A stretch of 7,580 nucleotides of DNA from JBNARI01 sp049718765 (GCA_049718765.1 JBNARI010000049.1:1-7580); one strand, 5' to 3'; counted from the stretch's first letter, positions 1 through 6,276 are shown. The notes: generated by a model from the letters alone, not told the origin. Numbers and translations are program-made.

Positions 1-364
1 ATCTACCTGGAGTCACTGGCACTGCTAAGGCCTTGTGGTCAGCAGATACTATCACGCTCAGTCCCCCCGAACTTCCGGAAAGCGCAGCCAGCATCATTTG
101 CTCTCCCGGAAACACCTGTCTTAAGCACGTCATCCCGACTACTTTTTCTCTGTCCCTGGCAGCACCCGGTGCTATGGCGTGGGGATGAACGTATGCAACC
201 TTTACGTCGCCAGGCCCAACCACGCTTAGTGGAGGCAAAGCCCTGGCGGCAACCACTACGGCTTCTACCTGGCTAAGGCTACTCACAAAGCCGTAAACCC
301 AAAGGCCTAGGCTGATGGAAATCGAAAGCGAAATCCAAGGGTAGATTCTCCTCAGCTTGTTCAT
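1..364 (-). CDS. cpaB: CpaB-like SAF-domain pilus assembly protein, N-terminal part (cut by window edge)
   Basis: The frame reads from ATG 364-362 to the left edge without a stop, giving the first 121 residues. A short basic N-terminus (MNKLRR) is followed by one hydrophobic segment at about residues 9-27, a single membrane anchor. From about residue 36 comes a SAF-type domain: VVVAARALPP, then a GPGDVKV segment, then APGAARDREKVVG, then VFPGEQM, ending near GGLSVIV and KALAVPV. That order is typical of CpaB/RcpC proteins of Flp/Tad pili, which are membrane-anchored assembly factors outside the membrane. No convincing ribosome binding site precedes ATG 364. GTG 370 is in frame two codons earlier, and the frame stays open back to a TAG at 456-454 with no usual start codon, so the start is uncertain. 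Other SAF proteins (flagellar FlgA, antifreeze-like domains) are possible, but the membrane anchor and the VAARALPP pattern favour CpaB. Confidence 0.72.
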   Translation of the reverse strand, partial: MNKLRRIYPWISLSISISLGLWVYGFVSSLSQVEAVVVAARALPPLSVVGPGDVKVAYVHPHAIAPGAARDREKVVGMTCLRQVFPGEQMMLAALSGSSGGLSVIVSADHKALAVPVTPGR

Positions 365-374
365 AAACACGGTT

Positions 375-510
375 GGTAGGGGCCCAGGGGGTGCAAGGGG
401 CGCCGGTAGTATTTTCCGTCTTCAAGGATCTCGTACCGTTTAGAGTTGCGCGCCTACCCTTTCCCTCCTTTCCGGCACGGGCACGAGATCCTTGTTCCCT
501 GGGCCCTACC
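375..510 (-). promoter_or_regulatory. Nested inverted repeats, likely structured 5' leader of the cpaB-like gene
   Basis: Two pairs of complementary arms are nested. The inner pair is perfect over 12 bp: CAAGGATCTCGT at 423-434 against ACGAGATCCTTG at 483-494. The outer pair is 375-389 against 497-510, 14 bp with one bulged base (arm GGTAGGGGCCCAGGG). The arms are 2 nt apart on one side and 33 nt apart on the other. All of it lies downstream of the minus-strand promoter at 533-561 and ends about 10 nt before ATG 364, so in RNA it would form a long stem next to the start codon. A purine-rich AAGGAGGG (470-463) sits in the inner loop without a start codon at usable spacing. No known riboswitch consensus was recognised. 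A DNA-level operator for the divergent pair is the alternative. Confidence 0.5.
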
Positions 511-532
511 CCCAGGCCTGGTAGCATCTGCC

Positions 533-561
533 ATTCTACGACCTCGTCAGCCATGGGTCAA
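533..561 (-). promoter_or_regulatory. Sigma-A-type promoter for the cpaB-like gene
   Basis: On the minus strand TTGACC (561-556) and TAGAAT (538-533) are separated by exactly 17 bp. Each hexamer matches the housekeeping consensus at five of six positions. Transcription would begin near 526, giving a leader of about 160 nt before ATG 364. This is a pattern match only. Confidence 0.6.
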
Positions 562-620
562 CTGCTTTCGCGCGACCTTTTTCGACAAAGGACTACCTGC
601 CAGGGCTGTATCATGGGGTC

Positions 621-2225
621 ATGAAGCTTATGCGCAAGCATCTCGTCACAGCCACCCTGACAGTTGCTCTTGTCCTCTCCTTTTCTCCCAGTGTCACCTG
701 TGCGAAAGATCCGGCGTACGTTGATATTTCGGGCCACTGGGCAAACAGGTACATTACTACGCTTTGGGAGGAAGACATTACCAACGGTTACCTGTATTCT
801 TACTGGGTGGTTGTCAACGGGAGGTACCAGCGAAGAACGATCGCTTATTACTTTCCAGACTCATCAGTGACGCGAGCACAGTATGTTACAATGCTGGCAA
901 AGACGTTCAGGTTGGAGCCGATGTGGGACGTATCTCCCACCTTCAAGGATGTGCCTACCGACTATGCGCTTTTCGGCCAAACGCCAGCCTTTGGATATAT
1001 AGAAGCCGCTGCCTCAAAGCAAATTGCTCTGGGCGACGGTTCAGGACGCTTCAAACCCGATTCAGCCACAAGCCGCGAGCAAGCCATAGCCCTCTTGTGC
1101 AGGTCGCTCGGGCTGACGCCGTATGCCCAGTCGATGAGCTCCTCTGACGTGGATAGAATCCTCTCTTTCTTCAAAGACGAGCACAAGATATCTTCCTCTT
1201 TCAGGCAAATAGTCGCAGCTGCAGTGCGCCTAAAGATTGTAGAGGGCTACCCCGACAGGACTTTGAGGCCACAGGCCAACCTCACTAGGGCAGAAGCGGC
1301 CACGCTGTTGTACCGTTCGTGCATGCTTCAGTTGGAAGCAAATCCGTCAGAGTTTTCTCCAGACGGCGACGGATTCGAGGACATTACTCAGATTAAGGTA
1401 ACTTACCTTCAGAACAGGAATTACACTCGCTGGACAATCTGGATTGTGGATTCCTCGGGCGGCACAGTAACCACTTTGAGTCAAGGCAGCGGACATTATC
1501 CGCCTTCGATCCTTACGTGGGACGGCAGGGGCGCCTTGGGTCCAGTGGCTGACGGCGTGTACTTCCTGAAGGGAGAGGCAACCGACATCACTGGTCAGGT
1601 GTTCTCATGCCCAGCATCTGCTGTATACGTCCTTAGAAACACCCTCTCCGCGCTCGTGCAACCCTTGGTGGCCGCTCCAGGCGAGTCGTTCCGCTTGCTT
1701 GCCACAACTGCCAGCCACGCCAACGCCGTATTTGCCAGGGCACGTTTCCAGAGCGCAACTGTGGAAGTTCCTCTCCGGAGGACAAACCCAACAACCTGGA
1801 CAGGGACAGTCACTGTCCCACTCAACGAACCTGACGGGGATGTGACCATCGAGTTTCAGGCACAATATCCCAAAGTCCTGAAAAACAATTCAACAAAGGT
1901 GGCTGTGTTTGAGCCACTCATCATCTCGGGCAGCGTGGTCCCCAACCCTGCCGAAGCTGGCAAAATGGTACAGCTACAAGCGCGGTGCAACGAAGCAGCG
2001 ATAAGGGCGTGGGCAATCATGCCCACTGGCGAGACGGTCACGCTGGTCAAAGGCACAGCACAGGGTGTTTGGGAAGGGATCTGGACCATTCCCATGAACA
2101 CCCCGCCTGGCCAGTACCCAGTAGTATTCTGGGCTGCAAGTCGAAACAAGACTGCATCCTCTGATGTGGCCCTAGTAGTTGAAGGGAACGTGCTGGAAGA
2201 CATTCTGTTCACGCTAACTGAGTAA
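621..2225 (+). CDS. Secreted SLH-domain cell-surface protein with FlgD-like Ig domain
   Basis: A 534-residue exported protein. Residues 1-28 are a signal peptide (basic start, hydrophobic core LTVALVLSF, likely cleavage after VTCA). Three SLH repeats follow at about 33-97, 106-165 and 183-234. Each carries the family's TRAE-like motif: TRAQ at 84-87, TSREQ at 150-154 and LTRAE at 221-225. SLH triplets bind pyruvylated secondary cell-wall polymer, so the protein should sit on the outer face of the wall. Residues 241-335 match the FlgD-type Ig fold: NPSEFSPDGDG at the start, then LTWDGRGALGPVADGVYFLK, then the TDITGQV strand. Residues 345-430 and 431-522 look like two more beta-sandwich domains. 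There is no enzyme motif, so a structural or adhesive role is inferred. ATG 630 (codon 4) is an alternative start, and the ribosome binding site is weak for both. It diverges from the cpaB-like gene. Confidence 0.88.
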   Translation: MKLMRKHLVTATLTVALVLSFSPSVTCAKDPAYVDISGHWANRYITTLWEEDITNGYLYSYWVVVNGRYQRRTIAYYFPDSSVTRAQYVTMLAKTFRLEPMWDVSPTFKDVPTDYALFGQTPAFGYIEAAASKQIALGDGSGRFKPDSATSREQAIALLCRSLGLTPYAQSMSSSDVDRILSFFKDEHKISSSFRQIVAAAVRLKIVEGYPDRTLRPQANLTRAEAATLLYRSCMLQLEANPSEFSPDGDGFEDITQIKVTYLQNRNYTRWTIWIVDSSGGTVTTLSQGSGHYPPSILTWDGRGALGPVADGVYFLKGEATDITGQVFSCPASAVYVLRNTLSALVQPLVAAPGESFRLLATTASHANAVFARARFQSATVEVPLRRTNPTTWTGTVTVPLNEPDGDVTIEFQAQYPKVLKNNSTKVAVFEPLIISGSVVPNPAEAGKMVQLQARCNEAAIRAWAIMPTGETVTLVKGTAQGVWEGIWTIPMNTPPGQYPVVFWAASRNKTASSDVALVVEGNVLEDILFTLTE

Positions 2226-2227
2226 AG

Positions 2228-2746
2228 TCAGCCCTTGCTGGTACTGTGTTTCAGGTCCGCACACAGCCACAAGGCTATCCTTTCCAGAAGCCTGAAGAAC
2301 TTCGTACCGACGAACTCCTTTCGTCCTAGAGGTTCTACAAGCACTGTGTACATTCCCAGAAGGTTGCCCCCGAGAACGTCGGTGAACAACTGGTCCCCAA
2401 CCACTGCCGTTTCCCCGGGGGCAGTACCCATTGCCTCCATTGCAGCCAGAAAACCCCTGGCCCTGGGCTTGCCAGCGCCAGCAATGAGCTTTGCACCCAG
2501 TTTCTCAGCCAGCTGAGCGCTCTTCAGGTCGGCAACGTTGTTGGAAATGATGCATGTAGCTAGGCCAACGCTATGCAAAGTGTCAAACCACGCTTGCAGC
2601 TCCGGGGTTACAGTCCTGTGGTTCCAAAGCACAAGGGTGTTGTCCAAGTCAAAGCAAACACCCTTGATGCCGCACCGGCGAAGCTCTGCCACATCTATTT
2701 CGAAGATGGTTCTGAAGCAGCCCTTTGGGCGCAGGTATAGCCTCAC
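2228..2746 (-). CDS. yqeG: YqeG-family HAD-superfamily (subfamily IIIA) phosphatase
   Basis: A compact 172-residue HAD phosphatase. Motif I is FDLDNTL (catalytic Asp33 and Asp35 counted from GTG 2746), motif II is IISNN (Ser68), motif III is the Lys of AGKPRARGF (Lys93), and motif IV is GDQLFTD (Asp118, Asp123). The following GGNLLGMYTVLVEPL block is characteristic of YqeG rather than generic HAD enzymes, and the length fits the family. The substrate is not known from sequence. The frame could start at GTG 2764, but that codon lies at the predicted transcription start of the promoter at 2772-2800. GTG 2746 has a GAGGG five bases upstream, so it is preferred. It lies downstream of the sigK 3' half on the same strand with a separate promoter. 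Its stop is 2 bp from the stop of the convergent SLH gene. Confidence 0.92.
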   Translation of the reverse strand: MRLYLRPKGCFRTIFEIDVAELRRCGIKGVCFDLDNTLVLWNHRTVTPELQAWFDTLHSVGLATCIISNNVADLKSAQLAEKLGAKLIAGAGKPRARGFLAAMEAMGTAPGETAVVGDQLFTDVLGGNLLGMYTVLVEPLGRKEFVGTKFFRLLERIALWLCADLKHSTSKG

Positions 2747-2771
2747 AATATCCCTCAGTCTCACAACTCAA

Positions 2772-2800
2772 ATTATAGCAAGCCCCATTCTCCTTCTCCA
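2772..2800 (-). promoter_or_regulatory. Extended -10 sigma-A promoter for yqeG
   Basis: In the 39-bp gap after the sigK stop, the minus strand reads TGGAGA (2800-2795), 17 bp, then TATAAT (2777-2772). TGC directly before TATAAT makes an extended -10 element. The -10 is perfect and the -35 matches at four of six positions. Transcription would begin near 2765, leaving about 20 nt before GTG 2746. This should let yqeG be expressed independently of sigK rearrangement. Confidence 0.7.
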
Positions 2801-2803
2801 GGC

Positions 2804-3175
2804 TCAACCCGCGCCAGGGGCAACACCCAGGAGCGAGCTTACAGCCTGCACCGCTTTCTTTTCAATCCTTGACACGTACGAACGGGAAATACCGAGCAAC
2901 CGGGCGATTTCCCACTGGGTTCTCTTCCCACCTCCATTGAGACCATACCTTAGACACAGCACCTTCCTCTCCTTGTCGGTAAGTTTCTTCATGGTCTCCA
3001 TGAGGCGTTCCCTGTCCATCTTATACTCGATCTCCTCCATAACGGGATCGGGGTCGCTGGCCAACACATCCATTAGGGTTATCTCGTTGCCTTCTTTGTC
3101 AACACCCACAGGGTCATAAAGACCAACCTCATGGCGGTTCTTCTTCACTGACCTTAGGTACATGAGTATCTCCAT
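2804..3175 (-). CDS. sigK: RNA polymerase sporulation sigma-K factor, 3' half only (split gene)
   Basis: This 123-codon piece corresponds to the C-terminal half of sigma-K, the late mother-cell sigma factor. It starts inside the conserved NEILMYLR segment at the end of region 2 (here MEILMYLRSVKKNR). It continues through the diagnostic block DPVGVDKEGNEITLMDVL, the region 3/4 linker (about 45-65), the DKERKVLCLRYGLNGGGKRTQ segment and the region 4.2 helix-turn-helix EIARLLGISRSYVSRIEKKA (89-108). The DKEGNEITL block and SRSYVSRIEK favour sigma-K over sigma-E. Regions 1.2 and 2, which bind core polymerase and the -10 element, are missing, and homology stops abruptly before codon 2. In frame, a TGA lies only five codons upstream of the ATG. 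The piece matches the product of B. subtilis spoIIIC, which becomes functional after skin excision joins it to the 5' half. A weak AGGAA five bases before the ATG could permit separate translation. The 5' half is not in this window. Confidence 0.92.
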   Translation of the reverse strand: MEILMYLRSVKKNRHEVGLYDPVGVDKEGNEITLMDVLASDPDPVMEEIEYKMDRERLMETMKKLTDKERKVLCLRYGLNGGGKRTQWEIARLLGISRSYVSRIEKKAVQAVSSLLGVAPGAG

Positions 3176-3186
3176 TGCGATTCCTA
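3164..3186 (-). other. Element/sigK junction, inferred recombination (att) site
   Basis: Reading the minus strand, the recombinase stop TAG (3186-3184) is followed by eight bases and then ATGGAGATACTC, where sigma-K homology begins at the codon for Glu in NEILM. Bases upstream of about 3173 do not encode the expected CIEN residues, so the crossover should lie near 3170-3176. B. subtilis skin excises within the equivalent codons. The exact core cannot be set without the partner site next to the sigK 5' half. Confidence 0.68.
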
Positions 3187-4707
3187 TTCACAGCGTGTAA
3201 GACTGGTAATCCCATCCCCCAGTCTCCACGGGACTACCGTCAGCACAATGTTTCCAGTTCGGCCATGGACTATCACCTGCCTAACGAGCGTGCGCACCAA
3301 ATCCCTTCGTTCAAGAAATGGCCAGCTGTCGATCTGGCTAAGCAACCTCTGGGCAGCGCTCCGCACGCTTTCGAGGCTGTATCCTGTTCCAGCCCCTTGG
3401 GTCATTTGCGCTTGGATTTCCCTCTTTCGCTGGGAGAGCGCTTCCATCCTGCGTTTGAGTTGAAGCAAGGCCGTCTCCGTCGTGACGTCCAATTCCAGTA
3501 AGCCCCGAGCAAGGGCAGCAAGCACGTTTTGGCGCCCCTTCTCTAGCTCAGCCAGGAGTCCCTCGACCCTCGCCAGCTCCTGGCTCAGGCTTTCGGTCTC
3601 CCAACCGCATCGCAACGCTTCCGCAACCACAACCTCAGGGTCTGATAGCCAGCTCTTCACTTGCGCCCATACGGCCTCTTCCAACTGAGCTGCTGGGACA
3701 AACTTGCGTGGGCGGCACCCCTTGTGTGTGGGGCCTTCCAGGTTGCGACCGCAAGTGTAATACCGATCGTGCTTTCCCCAGAACCCAATCCACGTCCCGC
3801 TCATCGGCAGCGCGCAGTCCCCGCACGTAACTATGCCCGAGAGAAGGTAGTCATGTCTCCCCCTGTTTGCCCATAACCGTCGCGCCTGCTGTGCCTTCAG
3901 CTGAGCAGCCTGCCAAAGGTCCTGGTCCACTACAGGAGGCACAGAAATCGGTATCCATTGATCCCTTTGCACTGGCCGTCCCCGCTTCCCAACGCCATAG
4001 GTTTTCTTCCCGTAGTACCACGTGCCCGCGTAAGCTGTGTTGGCAATCACCTGAGCTATCACTTGCCTGTGCCAACAATTTCTGCTTCGCCTTGTGGGAA
4101 TGCCCAGCTCGTTCAGCCACCTTGCAATGGTGTTATACCCCCAACCTCCAACAAACCGCTCGAATATCTCCCGAACAACTGCTGCCTCATCTTCCCTAAC
4201 CCGCACTTGGCCCGTTTGGGGGTCATACTCGTATCCGTATACGTCGAACCTAACAGGCACCCCTCCTTGCCTGGCTTTCTGCAGCTTGCCCAGGGCGGTA
4301 CGCTCCCGAATCTTCTCGCGCTCATATTCGCTGATAGCGCCTCGCACCGCGTAAAACAATCTCCCCTCTGGCGTGTCCTTCCAGTCAAAGCTGATAAATT
4401 CCAGCCGAACTCCTGCCCTCTCAAACTCCTCGGTGAGCAGCAACTGGTGGGCAAGCTTACGGGAAAGTCGGTCTGGGTCCCTGCACACAACCACATCAAA
4501 CTCGCCAAGGCTTACTCCGTTCCTCAATGCTGCCAACCCCGACCTGTCTAGCGTTGCACCAGAGACCCCCTCATCGGCGTAAACCTGTATGGAAGTTGCC
4601 CCCAGCTCCCTGGCACGGGATATGCATGCGTGCTTCTGCTCGGCCAAACTATATCCAAGAGTAGCCTGTTCTTCAGTGCTCACCCTTACGTAGACTGCAG
4701 CGCGCAT
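3184..4707 (-). CDS. spoIVCA: SpoIVCA-type large serine recombinase (sigK element excision)
   Basis: A 507-residue large serine recombinase, close to the roughly 500 residues of B. subtilis SpoIVCA. The N-terminal resolvase domain (1-140) has catalytic Ser10 in YVRVSTEEQ, the active-site arginine block RDPDRLSRK (76-84) and SEYEREKIRERT (126-137) at the start of the long helix. The 'recombinase' DNA-binding domain spans about 150-275. A zinc ribbon follows with Cys295, Cys298, Cys319 and Cys331, then a coiled coil at about 371-435 (ELARVEGLLAELEK onward) and a C-terminal tail. All parts are present, so the protein should be active. It would cut and rejoin att sites to excise the element and restore sigK in the mother cell. 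The ATG at 4707 has GGAG five bases upstream, inside the overlapping small ORF, which suggests translational coupling. The gene ends eight bases before the sigK 3' half on the same strand. Assignment to SpoIVCA rests on this position as well as on the family. A phage-type integrase that happened to insert in sigK is the alternative. Confidence 0.9.
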   Translation of the reverse strand: MRAAVYVRVSTEEQATLGYSLAEQKHACISRARELGATSIQVYADEGVSGATLDRSGLAALRNGVSLGEFDVVVCRDPDRLSRKLAHQLLLTEEFERAGVRLEFISFDWKDTPEGRLFYAVRGAISEYEREKIRERTALGKLQKARQGGVPVRFDVYGYEYDPQTGQVRVREDEAAVVREIFERFVGGWGYNTIARWLNELGIPTRRSRNCWHRQVIAQVIANTAYAGTWYYGKKTYGVGKRGRPVQRDQWIPISVPPVVDQDLWQAAQLKAQQARRLWANRGRHDYLLSGIVTCGDCALPMSGTWIGFWGKHDRYYTCGRNLEGPTHKGCRPRKFVPAAQLEEAVWAQVKSWLSDPEVVVAEALRCGWETESLSQELARVEGLLAELEKGRQNVLAALARGLLELDVTTETALLQLKRRMEALSQRKREIQAQMTQGAGTGYSLESVRSAAQRLLSQIDSWPFLERRDLVRTLVRQVIVHGRTGNIVLTVVPWRLGDGITSLTRCE

Positions 4708-4847
4708 TCACTCTCCAGCTCCTCTATTAACCTCTTGGCTAACATTTGGTAGGCACGCTTGAGGAATTCGGAGGAAGGACAACCGACCACTTTGACCTCT
4801 AGTCTCACCTTGGACTTGCCAGGTTCGTCTGTGCCAGTTTGGGCCAT
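4686..4847 (-). CDS. Small 53-residue protein overlapping the recombinase start; function unknown
   Basis: The frame runs from ATG 4847-4845 to TAA 4688-4686, and GTG 4850 is an in-frame alternative. Its last 22 bases overlap the recombinase start and contain the recombinase ribosome binding site, so the two are probably translationally coupled. The product begins with a polar stretch (MAQTGTDEPGKSK), then a likely beta strand VRLEVKVVG, then a charged amphipathic helix SSEFLKRAYQMLAKRLIEEL. The family was not recognised. Position and size are compatible with a recombination directionality factor or other recombinase partner, but this is inference from context only. A GGGGG precedes the starts by about 8-11 bases and lies in a hairpin arm (4860-4881). 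Confidence 0.6.
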   Translation of the reverse strand: MAQTGTDEPGKSKVRLEVKVVGCPSSEFLKRAYQMLAKRLIEELESECALQST

Positions 4848-4859
4848 CACAACAGCTAC

Positions 4860-4881
4860 CCCCGCTGATTAATACGCGGGG
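4860..4881 (-). promoter_or_regulatory. Hairpin covering the small ORF ribosome binding site
   Basis: CCCCGC (4860-4865) and GCGGGG (4876-4881) are perfectly complementary around a 10-nt AT-rich loop. On the minus-strand transcript the 3' arm is the G-run that would act as ribosome binding site for the small ORF. Folding could therefore limit translation of the small ORF and, through coupling, of the recombinase. No T-run follows, so it is not a typical terminator. Confidence 0.4.
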
Positions 4882-4955
4882 TCTACTTTGTCCTACCACG
4901 CAACCGCAGGCCAGGATTCATAGCGAAAGGTATCACGAAGTGCGGACTCTCACAC

Positions 4956-4971
4956 GGCAACCATGGTTGCC
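4956..4971. repeat. 16-bp perfect palindrome upstream of the recombinase unit
   Basis: GGCAACCATGGTTGCC is a perfect palindrome with no spacer. It lies in the 247-bp gap between the PilX-like gene and the small ORF, about 110 bp upstream of the small ORF start. A dimeric regulator site is plausible. No clear -35/-10 pair was found nearby and nothing else in 4848-5094 looks coding. Confidence 0.5.
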
Positions 4972-5094
4972 AAGGCGACCGCCAGCCCATTGGGATCGAG
5001 TGGCAGTCATGTGTGACAAGTGGAAGCCCCATGTGGGACTGATAGGAACAGAGGTCGCATGGGTATTGCACTGGTGAAGAGAGCAACCTACTCC

Positions 5095-6276
5095 CTACTC
5101 TTCAGACCAACTTTGGATTGTCATTCTTTGAGCCTCCCCGCCACTGAACGCCAGGCCTACCAGGTACCCGTTGGCTTCAATAACGTCAGGGTCACAGGTA
5201 ATCCTCACACTGCCGTCGGAATCCAGCTGTCTGGCTATTAGCCCCCCCGTGAGGTGGGCCCTGCCCTGAGCGTAGAAAGTGCCATTGCATATGACCAAAG
5301 CTTCCACGGTGTGGTTCTTTATGTCCACGTGTCCCCCTGGCCTCAGGGACACAAGTACCAGCAAGTTGCCCTCCTGGTCCCCGCCATCAGGCTGGAGGTC
5401 ACCAACCACGTCTATGTTCCCCGTAGCCACAATCACCGCTTTCCCAGCATATGTGCCGGAAATCTCCAAGTCCCCGTCGACGAAATACAAGCCATCATAT
5501 TGGGCAACGTGGTCCCCATGGTCCTTCTTGCCCCCTGACCCGCTGCCCAGAAGGTCGTCAGGGAAATCGGTATCACCCGAAAAGAAGTAATCTGCGTGGC
5601 TTTCGTACCATTCCCTGTCCAGCTCCGGAAACCCGGGCACGGCTGGGTAGTTCGGGTGTACGTTGCTGCCTGTAATCCCTTGGATGGTCCCAGAAGCATA
5701 CACGGAAGCGTTCACGATACTTACCGACCCTCTCACGTCCAAGCTGCCGTTCACCATCAAGGCCACCCCAGGCCCTTTTCCAACCAGGGTAAAGTTGCCA
5801 TTCATCTTTTGCTGATAACTCGGTGGCCCCGGAAACAAGCTGACCCCCTTGAACAGTTCTCCTGAGCCGGAAATGCGCAGCTTGACTGCTAGCTTCCTCC
5901 GAGCCCCAATGAACGTACCCTCTGACACAACCTTGATCAGCGTGCCAGGTCCTTCCTGTAGCTTCTCCGCAGTCACCTTTTCGATCTTGCCACCAGCGTA
6001 GGGCACATCCTGCATGAGTGTTACTGGGGAATTAAGCAGGATTTGTTCTAGGAGGCCGGATGTCTGTTTGATCATCACCAGTGCCCGCTCTACTCCAGCG
6101 TCGGCAGCATAGTACGCTTGCATTCGGTTTCGCTGACGCGCAGCGGTTTGTCTGTGGCTGGTTGCCAGGGTTATTGCTGCACCGCCAAAAATGGCCACAA
6201 CACACAGCACCAGCAGCACAAGCAGGAGAAGTTGGCCCCACTCGCTTGTCCTTGTGTCGCCTCTCGAGTTTTCCAC
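5095..6276 (-). CDS. PilX-like type IV pilus assembly protein
   Basis: A 393-residue membrane-anchored protein. After a short polar N-terminus (ending RTSEWGQ) there is one hydrophobic helix, LLLLVLLVLCVVAIFGGAAI, then the hallmark RNRMQAYYAADAGVERAL segment of PilX N-terminal-type proteins. The rest is beta-rich and glycine-rich with repeated strands such as GSLDVRGSVSIVNASVYASG, YFVDGDLEISG and VIVATGNIDVVGDL. These resemble the C-terminal beta-helix-like domains (DUF4900/DUF7305 type) of clostridial PilX homologues. In Gram-negative systems PilX is a minor pilin-like factor in pilus assembly, so a similar envelope role is inferred. The frame is open to GTG 6294, but that start has AAGGGGA only one base away. 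GTG 6276 has GGGAG seven bases upstream and is preferred. It is last of three same-strand pilus genes, 207-225 bp after the PilW-like gene. Confidence 0.8.
   Translation of the reverse strand: MENSRGDTRTSEWGQLLLLVLLVLCVVAIFGGAAITLATSHRQTAARQRNRMQAYYAADAGVERALVMIKQTSGLLEQILLNSPVTLMQDVPYAGGKIEKVTAEKLQEGPGTLIKVVSEGTFIGARRKLAVKLRISGSGELFKGVSLFPGPPSYQQKMNGNFTLVGKGPGVALMVNGSLDVRGSVSIVNASVYASGTIQGITGSNVHPNYPAVPGFPELDREWYESHADYFFSGDTDFPDDLLGSGSGGKKDHGDHVAQYDGLYFVDGDLEISGTYAGKAVIVATGNIDVVGDLQPDGGDQEGNLLVLVSLRPGGHVDIKNHTVEALVICNGTFYAQGRAHLTGGLIARQLDSDGSVRITCDPDVIEANGYLVGLAFSGGEAQRMTIQSWSEE

Larger units (their letters stand above)
3176..4850 (-). mobile_element. Skin-like sigK intervening element, one end (minimum extent shown)
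   Basis: The recombinase and the overlapping small ORF directly abut the broken sigK reading frame, the arrangement expected at one end of a skin-type element. The left boundary at about 3176 is supported by the loss of sigma-K homology. The right coordinate is only the end of the small ORF, not a detected boundary. No sigK 5' half or second junction was found in 4848-5094 in any frame or elsewhere in the window, so the element may continue past 7580 and include the pilus genes. Confidence 0.62.

Noticed and set aside
279..554. 91-residue minus-strand ORF overlapping the cpaB start in another frame
   Set aside because: No ribosome binding site, low-complexity composition, and it overlaps the recognisable SAF protein and the structured leader.
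609..614. TATCAT as a -10 box for the SLH gene
   Set aside because: No acceptable -35 at 16-18 bp, and transcription would begin at the ATG itself.
1803..1819. 17-bp palindrome GGGACAGTCACTGTCCC inside the SLH gene
   Set aside because: It encodes alternating Thr-Val residues in a beta strand, which easily gives such symmetry; position inside a gene argues against a regulatory site.
2538..3119. 193-residue plus-strand ORF opposite yqeG and sigK
   Set aside because: Shadow frame; spans two genes with clear family motifs on the other strand.
3958..4551. 197-residue plus-strand ORF opposite the recombinase
   Set aside because: Shadow of the recombinase gene; the opposite strand has catalytic Ser, zinc-ribbon cysteines and full family length.
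4708..4899. 63-residue minus-strand ORF upstream of the recombinase
   Set aside because: It shares DNA with the 53-codon ORF in a different frame, which has the better protein character and the coupling to the recombinase.
4883..5086. Possible remnant of the sigK 5' half in the gap (67-residue minus-strand ORF)
   Set aside because: All frames were read for the region 2 pattern (for example ATYAARCIENEI) and none showed it; the ORF has no recognisable similarity.
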